Shown here piece by piece: positions 1 to 5,989 of a stretch of DNA of 10,601 bases. Every line of letters begins with the position of its first letter. Positions within the stretch are counted from its first letter, which is position 1. The stretch is from the NCBI GenBank assembly GCA_934621665.1, contig CAKTUT010000051.1, positions 1 through 10,601 of the forward strand. Reading direction: 5' to 3'. Below the pieces are notes generated by a model that did not search any database, was not told the DNA's origin, and worked only from the letters and a program-made list of their open reading frames with translations. The DNA is from an uncultured Oscillospiraceae bacterium (GTDB lineage: Bacteria; Bacillota; Clostridia; Oscillospirales; Oscillospiraceae). The position numbers were made by a program, and so were the translations under genes.

Positions 1-2462
1 ACCTGACGCTGACCACGCGCGACCGCGGCAAGGAAAAGGCCGACCAGACGCCCATGTGCGGCGTGCCGTTCCATTCCTCCGACAGCTATATTGCGCGCCT
101 TGTCTCCAAGGGCTATAAGGTTGCCATCTGTGAGCAGATGGAGGACCCTGCCCTTGCAAAGGGACTGGTCAAGCGCGACATCGTCCGCATTGTTACGCCC
201 GGCACGGTGACGGAAAGCTCCATGCTGGAGGAGTCGAAAAACAACTATTACGCCTGCGTCTGCCTGGACGGCGATACGTGGGGCGTGTGCTTCTGCGATA
301 TCTCCACCGGCGCGTTCTACGCCACGGTCTGCACCGGCGCGGACGCGGCGGAGGATGTGTGCAACGAGCTTGGAAGCTTTTCACCCGTAGAGGCGCTTTT
401 AAACGGTGCGGCGGCGGAAAACGAGACGCTGCAAGGCGTCCTGACCGACCGGCTGCACTGCTGCGTAAACCGCGGGGACGAAAGCCGATTTGACATGGAG
501 GCGTGTGCCGCCGCGGTGGAGGCGCAGTTTTCAAAGAATCTCTCCGAGCTCGGCCTTGAGAGCACGCCCGCCACGGTGCGCGCTGCGGGCGCGCTGCTGT
601 CGTCGCTGCACGAGCTGCAAAAAAATGAGCTCCCGCACATCCGGGAGCTGGAATTTTATATCTCCGGCCGCTTTATGGGGCTTGACCTCACGGCGCGGCG
701 CAATTTGGAGCTGACCGAGACGATGCGCGCCAAGGAAAAGCGCGGAAGCTTGCTGTGGGTTCTGGACAAGACGAAAACCGCCATGGGCGGACGATTGCTG
801 CGCGCATGGCTGGAGCGGCCGCTTTTGTCCCCGGCCATGATCGGCAAGCGGCTGAGCGCGGTGGAGGAGCTGGTCAAAAAAACGGTTGACCGCGAGGAGC
901 TGATTGTCTCGCTGCGCGAGGTGTCGGATCTGGAGCGCGTTATTTCGCGCATTGTCACGGGCTCGGCCAACTGCCGCGACCTTGTGGCGCTGCGTCAGGG
1001 CTGCGCCAGCCTGCCCGCCATCAAGGCACGCGCGGCAGCGATGGACAGCGCGCTGTTAAAGGTTTTGTGTGATGAGCTGGATACGCTTGAGGATCTACAG
1101 GATCTGGTGGTGCGCGCGATTGTGGACGAGCCGCCGTTTACCGTCCGCGAGGGCGGGATGATCCGCGAGGGCTTTGACGCGGAAATTGACCGGCTGCGCG
1201 ACATTCAAAAGCACGGCGCGGACAAGATGCTGGAAATTGAGGCGCGCGAAAAGGAGCGCACCGGCATCCGCAATCTGCGTGTGCGCTATAACCGTGTGTT
1301 CGGCTATTCCATCGAGGTTGCCAAGGGGCAGGTGGACATGGTTCCGGACGACTATATCCGCAAGCAGACGCTGACGACCGGTGAACGCTATATCACGCAG
1401 GAATTAAAAGAACTGGAAAACACCATCCTGACGGCAAAGGATCGCATTACGGCCATGGAATATGAGCTGTTCCAGCGCATCCGCCAGCAGCTGGCCGACA
1501 ACGCGCCGCGCGTACAGCGCACGGCGCGCGCCGTGGCGGCCATCGACGTTCTTTGCAGCTTCGCCGCCGTGGCGGTACATAATCACTACTGCCGCCCGGA
1601 AATTGACCTTTCGGGTGAGATTGAAATTGCCGACGGCCGCCATCCGGTTGTCGAGCAGATGCTCAAAGGCAGCATGTTTGTCCCGAACGATACGCGCCTT
1701 GGCACGCCGGACGCGCGCGTGGCGATTATCACCGGCCCGAACATGGCCGGTAAGTCCACCTATATGCGTCAGGTGGCGCTCATCTGCGTGATGGCGCAGA
1801 TCGGCTGCTTTGTTCCGGCCAGATCCGCGCGCATCGGCATTGTCGATAAGCTCTTTACGCGTATCGGCGCGTCGGACGATCTGGCCTCCGGCCAGTCCAC
1901 GTTTATGGTGGAGATGTCGGAAGTTGCCGACATTCTGAAAAACGCCACGTCGCGTTCGCTTCTGATTCTGGATGAGATTGGCCGCGGTACGTCCACGTTT
2001 GACGGCATGGCTATTGCCCGCGCGGTGCTGGAATATACCGCCGACCGAAAGAGGCTTGGCGCGCGGACACTGTTTGCCACGCACTATCATGAGCTGACGG
2101 ATATCGAGCAGGAGCTTTCCGGCGTGCGCAACTATAACATCGCCGTGAAAAAGCGGCAGGGCGACATGATCTTCCTGCGCAAAATCGTCCCCGGTGCGGC
2201 GGACGACAGCTATGGCGTGGAGGTTGCAAAGCTTGCGGGGCTGCCCGACCGCGTGGTTACACGCGCACGGGAAATCCTGAAAAAGCTGGAATCGGAAGCG
2301 CCGCAGGCCGTGCGCGCCCCGGCGGCGCAGCCGGACGAGCAGGTGTCGATGATGGACATGGGCGCAGGCGAGCTTCGCCGTGCGCTGGAGGCCGTGACGG
2401 TGGAGACGCTGACGCCGATTGAGGCGATGAATGTTCTATATAAGCTCAAGCAGATGCTTTAA
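1..2462 (+). CDS. mutS: DNA mismatch repair protein MutS (5'-truncated by window edge)
   Basis: MutS recognises mismatches and small loops in newly replicated DNA and, as an ATP-bound sliding clamp, recruits MutL. The frame is open from base 3 (819 codons, numbered here from base 3) and starts inside mismatch-binding domain I, so roughly 60 residues including the Phe-x-Glu mismatch wedge lie upstream. The ATG at base 54 is internal. Visible parts: end of domain I (PMCGVPFHS, VAICEQ), connector, lever/core (about 215-270, GLDLTARRNLEL), clamp (about 435-480), and the ATPase with Walker A GPNMAGKST (578-586), Walker B LLILDE (653-658), GRGTSTFDG and THYHE (693-697). QVSMM (780-784) sits where B. 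subtilis MutS has its beta-clamp motif QLSFF. The C-terminus PIEAMNVLYKLKQML is typical of MutS1, not MutS2. The next gene is 391 bases away, so close coupling to mutL is not evident. Confidence 0.97.
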   Translation, partial: LTLTTRDRGKEKADQTPMCGVPFHSSDSYIARLVSKGYKVAICEQMEDPALAKGLVKRDIVRIVTPGTVTESSMLEESKNNYYACVCLDGDTWGVCFCDISTGAFYATVCTGADAAEDVCNELGSFSPVEALLNGAAAENETLQGVLTDRLHCCVNRGDESRFDMEACAAAVEAQFSKNLSELGLESTPATVRAAGALLSSLHELQKNELPHIRELEFYISGRFMGLDLTARRNLELTETMRAKEKRGSLLWVLDKTKTAMGGRLLRAWLERPLLSPAMIGKRLSAVEELVKKTVDREELIVSLREVSDLERVISRIVTGSANCRDLVALRQGCASLPAIKARAAAMDSALLKVLCDELDTLEDLQDLVVRAIVDEPPFTVREGGMIREGFDAEIDRLRDIQKHGADKMLEIEAREKERTGIRNLRVRYNRVFGYSIEVAKGQVDMVPDDYIRKQTLTTGERYITQELKELENTILTAKDRITAMEYELFQRIRQQLADNAPRVQRTARAVAAIDVLCSFAAVAVHNHYCRPEIDLSGEIEIADGRHPVVEQMLKGSMFVPNDTRLGTPDARVAIITGPNMAGKSTYMRQVALICVMAQIGCFVPARSARIGIVDKLFTRIGASDDLASGQSTFMVEMSEVADILKNATSRSLLILDEIGRGTSTFDGMAIARAVLEYTADRKRLGARTLFATHYHELTDIEQELSGVRNYNIAVKKRQGDMIFLRKIVPGAADDSYGVEVAKLAGLPDRVVTRAREILKKLESEAPQAVRAPAAQPDEQVSMMDMGAGELRRALEAVTVETLTPIEAMNVLYKLKQML

Positions 2463-2641
2463 ACAGATCAAACGGAAAACGCTGCGCTGGTTTTTCGTCG
2501 CAACAAACTGCCAGCGACGCTGCGCTCTGCATACGTTCGACTAAGCCAATCGCGCTGCGCAAGCTTGCGCTCTTGGAGTCTCACGCAATTCCTCGCCCCG
2601 CCGCAAGCGGCAGGTCTCGTTCGCTGCGTTGTTGCTCCTCT

Positions 2642-2676
2642 CCGAATGTGAACCACTTCGCTGGGTTCACATTCGG
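2642..2676. repeat. Perfect 13-bp hairpin/inverted repeat
   Basis: CCGAATGTGAACC (2642-2654) is exactly complementary to GGTTCACATTCGG (2664-2676), with a 9-base loop. No T-run follows, so it is not a classical intrinsic terminator. It could be a protein-binding inverted repeat, an RNA-processing or stabilising hairpin, or the core of a dispersed palindromic repeat. The last is my preference given the neighbouring palindromes. Confidence 0.75.
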
Positions 2677-2727
2677 TTATAATCAGTCCCAGTTGGCGCA
2701 CGAATTCCACACTTGCGGCACGTGGTG

Positions 2728-2762
2728 TGTTTTTCCCGACGTACACGCCGCCGGGAAAAACA
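2728..2762. repeat. 11-bp hairpin
   Basis: TGTTTTTCCCG (2728-2738) pairs perfectly with CGGGAAAAACA (2752-2762) around a 13-base loop. There is no T-run after the 3' arm on the plus strand. On the minus strand too, the A/T tracts are inside the stem, so terminator activity is doubtful in either direction. It belongs to the run of palindromes between mutS and the CPBP gene. Confidence 0.65.
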
Positions 2763-2766
2763 GTTT

Positions 2767-2815
2767 GAATTTTATTTCGCCGTGCGCGGCGAAACTCTAA
2801 CGAGGTTTAAAATTC
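2767..2815. repeat. Nested inverted repeat (hairpin within an outer stem)
   Basis: An inner 8-bp hairpin TTTCGCCG/CGGCGAAA (2775-2782 with 2787-2794, loop TGCG) is enclosed by an 8-bp outer stem GAATTTTA/TAAAATTC (2767-2774 with 2808-2815). A short unpaired stretch lies on the 3' side. The 3' outer arm overlaps the proposed -35 element of the CPBP promoter, so folding (as a cruciform) or a bound protein could affect transcription. The two-level symmetry points to a mobile or selected palindromic unit. Confidence 0.6.
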
Positions 2816-2834
2816 CTGCGTAAATTGCTATGAT
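2806..2834 (+). promoter_or_regulatory. Putative sigma-A promoter of the CPBP-mutL unit
   Basis: TATGAT (2829-2834, one mismatch to TATAAT) is preceded by TGC, an extended -10. A weak TTTAAA (2806-2811) lies 17 bases upstream as -35. The AGGAGA ribosome binding site at 2843-2848 and the ATG at 2854 follow closely, so the leader would be very short. This is a pattern match only. Confidence 0.5.
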
Positions 2835-2853
2835 GTTAAATTAGGAGAAGCCA

Positions 2854-3558
2854 ATGGCAAGAAATTCTGCCGGTTATTTTAACGCACGCCTTTCGCGTGC
2901 GGAGACCATCGCCGGATGGTGCTATCTGCCGTTTTATCTGGTGCTTTTGAGCGTACTGCTCCAATACGCGTTTGCATGGCTGCATATTTCCGCCAGCGTC
3001 ATGACGCTGAATATTGTCTATTTCTGTATCAACCTTGCGGCGGTGCTGCTGATTTTCCGCAACTTCCTGCGCCAGCGCTTTTTCGGCCCGGGCTTCTGGA
3101 GCTTTGTGCAGGCATGCATTCTCGGCTTTGTGTTCTATCAGGTGGGCACGTGGGCGGTGCAGTTTGTGGTGAGCAAGCTCGGCGGCCAGATGGAGATTTA
3201 TAATAATGAGGCCGTCGCGGGACTGGTGGTGGAAAACCGCTATGTGATGCTGGCCATTTCCGTGATTTTTGCACCGGTGATTGAGGAGACGCTTCTGCGC
3301 GGACTGGTGTTCGGGTCGATTCGGCCCGCCTCGCGCGTGGTTGCGTATATCACGTCGGTGTTTATCTTTACGATGATGCACAACTGGCAGTATTTCGGCG
3401 TGCACAGCGCCACACAGGTGCTGCTCAGCTGTCTTGCATATATCCCGGCGTCAGTGGCGCTGTGCTGGACGTATGAAAAGGCGGGCACGATCTGGGCAAG
3501 TATTACCGTCCACGCCATCATCAACGCCATTTCCTTTGGCGTTCTGACATTGACCTGA
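2854..3558 (+). CDS. CPBP-family intramembrane glutamic endopeptidase
   Basis: A 234-residue, mostly hydrophobic protein of the CPBP (CAAX protease and bacteriocin-processing; Rce1/Abi-like) family. These polytopic membrane proteases cleave within or near the bilayer. Their bacterial substrates are mostly unknown, with roles reported in bacteriocin self-immunity and peptide maturation. All three signature motifs are present: EETLLR (E144, E145, R149), FTMMH (F172 to H176) and HAIIN (H220 to N224). The catalytic Glu pair and both His are intact, so activity is expected. Several membrane segments are visible (about 26-47, 51-71, 83-105, 130-150, 185-205, 214-232). AGGAGA at 2843-2848 supports the start. 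The gene ends 39 bases before mutL, so the two are probably co-transcribed, but a functional link with mismatch repair is not implied. Substrate unknown. Confidence 0.9.
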   Translation: MARNSAGYFNARLSRAETIAGWCYLPFYLVLLSVLLQYAFAWLHISASVMTLNIVYFCINLAAVLLIFRNFLRQRFFGPGFWSFVQACILGFVFYQVGTWAVQFVVSKLGGQMEIYNNEAVAGLVVENRYVMLAISVIFAPVIEETLLRGLVFGSIRPASRVVAYITSVFIFTMMHNWQYFGVHSATQVLLSCLAYIPASVALCWTYEKAGTIWASITVHAIINAISFGVLTLT

Positions 3559-3597
3559 AATCTGACGATTACGATTACTTGGAAAAGAGGAAACCCT

Positions 3598-5649
3598 ATG
3601 CCAAGAATTATGCAGCTTGACCCGCACGTTGCCGACCTGATTGCGGCCGGTGAGGTTGTCGAGCGTCCGGCCTCCGCCGTCAAGGAGCTGGTGGAAAATG
3701 CCATTGACGCGGGCGCGCACAGCGTCAGCGTAGAGATCCAGAACGGCGGCATGACCTTTATCCGCGTGACCGACGACGGCTGCGGCATGGAGGCGGGCGA
3801 CGCGAAAATTGCGTTTTTGCGCCACGCCACCAGCAAGCTGCGCACAAAGGACGACCTTGCGGCCATCGGGACGCTGGGCTTCCGCGGCGAGGCGCTGGCC
3901 GCCATCTCGGCCGTCTCGCGCATCGACCTTCTGACGCGCACGCAGGAAAGCGCCGAGGGCGTGAGCCTGCATCTGGAGGCGGGAACGATTGAATCCGAGC
4001 AGCCCGCAGGCTGTCCCACCGGGACGACAATACTGGTGCGCGACCTGTTTTATAACACGCCCGCACGCATGAAGTTTATGAAATCCGACATGGCAGAGGG
4101 AGCGGCGGTGTTTGCCGCCGTCCAGCGCGAGGCACTGGCACACCCGGAGGTCTCGTTCCGCTTTGTGCGCGACGGCGCGGAGCTTTTACACACGCCGGGC
4201 GACGGCGAGCTGATGGGCGCAATCTATCAGGTGCTTGGCCGTCAGGCCGCGGGCGAGATGGTGCCGGTGAAGAGCCAGTGGGAGAAAATTTCTGTCTCCG
4301 GCTATGTCACCCGCCCCACCGCTACGCGCGGCAACCGCACGTATCAGCAGTTTTTCGTCAACGGACGGTTTATCAAATCGCGCCTGCTGTCGGCGGCGCT
4401 GGAGGAGGCGTACCGCAACCAGATCATGGCGGGACGTTTCCCGGCGTGCGTGCTGCATCTGACAATCCCGGTGCAGACTGTGGACGTGAACGTCCATCCG
4501 GCCAAGACCGAGGTAAAGTTCCTGTCGGAGCGCGGGATTTTTGATGCGGTGCACTATGGCGTCCTCTCGGCGCTCAACAAAACGCCGGGCTCGCCTGAAA
4601 TGCGTCTGCCGGAAAAGAAGTCCGCGCAGGCGCAGCCGGCTTCGCCGAAGCCCTCTGCACCGGCCTCTGCCGCTGTCTCGCCAAAATCGGACTTTTTCCG
4701 CACGATGACGGCGGAGGAGTTCCGCAAGACCGCCGAGCGCCCCGCGCAGACGGCAATGGTGCGGCAGAGCGCAGTACAGCTGCCGCAGAAGAACACTGCG
4801 CCCGCACAGCGGGCGGTGTCGGTGTTCCCGTCGGAGCGGGAAGCAGCGCTTTTATCCGGCGAGCCGGAAGCGTCCGCGCCGCAGCAATCGTTTACGCTCC
4901 CACCGCAGCCGCCGGCAGAGACGAAAGCGGCGGATGAAGCTGCGCCTGCGGCAAAGCCGGAAGCAGAAACAGAGCCGATTCCCGCCGAACCGGCGGCGCG
5001 GCCTGCGGAAAGCGCGTTGGAGACGAGTTTGTCCGAGACGCAGGCAGAGACACCTGAGCAGCAGGCGCTGCCGCTTCAGGAAAATGAATACCGCGTCATC
5101 GGCGAGACGATGGACACCTACATTCTGGTGGAGCAGGGCGAACAGCTGATTTTTATCGACAAGCACGCTGCGCACGAGCGCATCTTGTTTGAGCGGCTCA
5201 AGGCAAATCCCCAGCCGGTGATGTCGCAGTCGCTTCTGATGCCGATTGCCGCCGCGCTCAGCCGCGAGGAGGCGGCCGCGGCGCTGGAAAATGAGTCGCT
5301 TTTGGAGCAATATGGCTTTGGCGTGGAGGACTTTGGCGACGGTACGGTGCTCATCCGCCGCGTCCCGGCGGACATTGACCTTGACGACGCGCAGAGCGCG
5401 CTGAGCGAGCTTGCCGGACAGCTTCTGGAGGGCAAGCGCCTTGACCCCGACAGCCTGCGCGACAATCTTTTACATACCATCGCCTGCAAGGCCGCCATCA
5501 AGGCGGGCTATCATACGCTCCCGCGGGAGCGCGACGCGCTGGTGCGCGAGGCGCTCTCGCGCGAGGATCTGAAATACTGCCCGCATGGGCGGCCGATCTG
5601 TACGGTGCTGACAAGAAAGCAGCTGGAGAAGCAGTTTAAACGAGCCTAA
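3598..5649 (+). CDS. mutL: DNA mismatch repair endonuclease MutL
   Basis: MutL couples MutS recognition to strand incision and excision. This 683-residue protein has an N-terminal GHKL ATPase: ELVENAIDAG (E30 catalytic, N34 for Mg), DDGCGM (59-64) and GFRGEAL (94-100). It ends with a dimerisation/endonuclease domain (about 495-683). There DKHAAHERILFE (521-532) matches the DQHA(x)2E(x)4E metal-binding nuclease motif with Lys for Gln, accompanied by ACKAAI (629-634) and CPHGRP (661-666). Nicking activity is therefore expected, as in bacteria without MutH. QSLLMP (544-549) aligns with the beta-clamp-binding region known in B. subtilis MutL. Residues about 330-495 form a long Ala/Pro/Glu-rich linker of low complexity, common in the family. 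AAGAGG precedes the ATG at a suitable distance. Confidence 0.97.
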   Translation: MPRIMQLDPHVADLIAAGEVVERPASAVKELVENAIDAGAHSVSVEIQNGGMTFIRVTDDGCGMEAGDAKIAFLRHATSKLRTKDDLAAIGTLGFRGEALAAISAVSRIDLLTRTQESAEGVSLHLEAGTIESEQPAGCPTGTTILVRDLFYNTPARMKFMKSDMAEGAAVFAAVQREALAHPEVSFRFVRDGAELLHTPGDGELMGAIYQVLGRQAAGEMVPVKSQWEKISVSGYVTRPTATRGNRTYQQFFVNGRFIKSRLLSAALEEAYRNQIMAGRFPACVLHLTIPVQTVDVNVHPAKTEVKFLSERGIFDAVHYGVLSALNKTPGSPEMRLPEKKSAQAQPASPKPSAPASAAVSPKSDFFRTMTAEEFRKTAERPAQTAMVRQSAVQLPQKNTAPAQRAVSVFPSEREAALLSGEPEASAPQQSFTLPPQPPAETKAADEAAPAAKPEAETEPIPAEPAARPAESALETSLSETQAETPEQQALPLQENEYRVIGETMDTYILVEQGEQLIFIDKHAAHERILFERLKANPQPVMSQSLLMPIAAALSREEAAAALENESLLEQYGFGVEDFGDGTVLIRRVPADIDLDDAQSALSELAGQLLEGKRLDPDSLRDNLLHTIACKAAIKAGYHTLPRERDALVREALSREDLKYCPHGRPICTVLTRKQLEKQFKRA

Positions 5650-5670
5650 AATGGCGGTTTACCCCCCTTT

Positions 5671-5693
5671 TTCTTTCCCTGCGCGGGAAAGAA
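5671..5693. terminator. Hairpin after mutL, possible weak terminator
   Basis: TTCTTTCCC (5671-5679) pairs with GGGAAAGAA (5685-5693) around loop TGCGC, 22 bases after the mutL stop. Only TTTG follows, so termination would be weak. The core TTCCCTGCGCGGGAA (5675-5689) recurs exactly at 10531-10545 near the window end, which suggests a repeat motif rather than, or as well as, a terminator. Confidence 0.4.
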
Positions 5694-5695
5694 TT

Positions 5696-5825
5696 TGTAG
5701 GGGCGGATGGCGAGCGCAGCCGTCAGCGACGTAAGGAGCGCTACGGATGCGGCCTACCCCTTGCGGGTGCACATCCGCCCGGCAGAACAGTAATAAATGG
5801 GTCGATGTGGGCATCGACCCCTACA
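5696..5825. repeat. ~130-bp palindromic element with terminal inverted repeats
   Basis: The ends TGTAGGGG (5696-5703) and CCCCTACA (5818-5825) are perfect 8-bp inverted repeats. Inside lie two further palindromic units. One is an approximately 80-base unit bounded by GGGCGGATG (5701-5709) and CATCCGCCC (5772-5780), with an inner stem (5716-5723 with 5743-5750, one mismatch). The other is a compact hairpin GGGTCGATG/CATCGACCC (5799-5807 with 5812-5820, loop TGGG). No coding capacity or clear target-site duplication is visible. The architecture fits a REP/BIME-like extragenic repeat or a short MITE. Copy number elsewhere cannot be judged here. Confidence 0.65.
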
Positions 5826-5873
5826 TGGTACGGCAGTAATCGCAGGCAGCGAACGGGTGTGCACCCGCGAGGG
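5758..5873. repeat. 16-bp long-range inverted repeat
   Basis: The 16 bases at 5758-5773 are the reverse complement of 5858-5873 with one mismatch. The perfect core is GCGGGTGCACA (5763-5773) with TGTGCACCCGC (5858-5868). The right arm lies outside the TGTAGGGG/CCCCTACA element, so the repeat cluster extends further right. This suggests insertion of one palindromic unit into another, or a larger secondary structure. Confidence 0.55.
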
Positions 5874-5877
5874 CTAA

Positions 5878-5922
5878 GCGCCTCTTTTTGCCTACTCTTT
5901 CTGACAAGCCGGAAAAAGCAGG
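5878..5922 (+). repeat. Dispersed palindromic repeat, copy A
   Basis: The segment reads GCG-xx-TCTTTTTGCCTACT, then an imperfect stem (5890-5903 with 5910-5923). It matches the reverse complement of the last 45 bases of the window (10557-10601) in GCGnnTCTTTTTGCCTACT and in the following TTTCTG...AAAAAG...AG portions, while the loop has diverged. Copy A has mismatches in its stem; copy B is perfect. The repeat precedes miaA and creates a spurious in-frame 5' extension of that gene. Confidence 0.6.
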
Positions 5923-5938
5923 CCGCCGGAGGCACAGT

Positions 5939-5958
5939 TGCGGTGTCACCGCATTTTT
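5939..5958 (+). terminator. Short terminator-like hairpin ahead of miaA
   Basis: TGCGGT (5939-5944) and ACCGCA (5948-5953) form a 6-bp stem with a 3-base loop, followed by five T (5954-5958). The stem is short, so this is at best a weak terminator or attenuator 31 bases before the miaA start. The sequence also superficially resembles a T-box antiterminator (see rejected items). Confidence 0.3.
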
Positions 5959-5976
5959 CGGCACGTTCAGTGCCAG

Positions 5977-5983
5977 AAAGGAG
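5977..5983 (+). promoter_or_regulatory. Ribosome binding site deciding the miaA start
   Basis: AAAGGAG is followed by six bases and then ATG at 5990. It supports this start over the longer in-frame TTG at 5888, which would translate the repeat copy at 5878-5922. Confidence 0.85.
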
Positions 5984-5989
5984 TCCGTT

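Larger units (their letters stand above)
2463..2853. other. Structured non-coding spacer between mutS and the CPBP gene
   Basis: No credible gene is seen in these 391 bases. Instead there are many self-complementary segments: a 6-bp hairpin (2496-2501 with 2514-2519), a perfect 14-bp palindrome GCGCAAGCTTGCGC (2557-2570), CCGCAAGCGG (2601-2610), and the three larger hairpins annotated separately. Words such as GCTGCGC and CGCTGCG recur. Short open frames on both strands here lack ribosome binding sites and have repeat-like composition. I infer an extragenic repeat composite or a structured RNA. No clear intrinsic terminator with a T-run follows mutS. Confidence 0.6.

Noticed and set aside
1404..2090. 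Long antisense frame (228 codons) opposite the mutS ATPase
   Set aside because: It mirrors the codon bias of a GC-rich gene, is His/Arg-rich, has no start signals, and the plus-strand gene is certain.
2678..2683. Perfect TATAAT after the 13-bp hairpin
   Set aside because: No -35 element at 16-18 bases and no extended -10. It lies 170 bases from the next gene, and a better-placed TATGAT is at 2829.
2468..2800. Overlapping small open frames on both strands (2468-2746 minus, 2573-2800 plus)
   Set aside because: No ribosome binding sites, Arg/Ser/Cys-rich repeat-like translations, and they cover the palindromes rather than conserved protein sequence.
5938..5953. T-box-like sequence GGTGTCACCGC before miaA
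   Set aside because: It resembles GGTGGNACCGC with one mismatch, but it is a plain palindrome. No Stem I, specifier or terminator/antiterminator pair is visible, the upstream space is repeat DNA, and miaA is not a usual T-box target.
5888..5989. In-frame TTG start extending MiaA by 34 residues
   Set aside because: The extension encodes the palindromic repeat, has no homology to MiaA N-termini and no ribosome site. AAAGGAG is correctly placed for the ATG at 5990.
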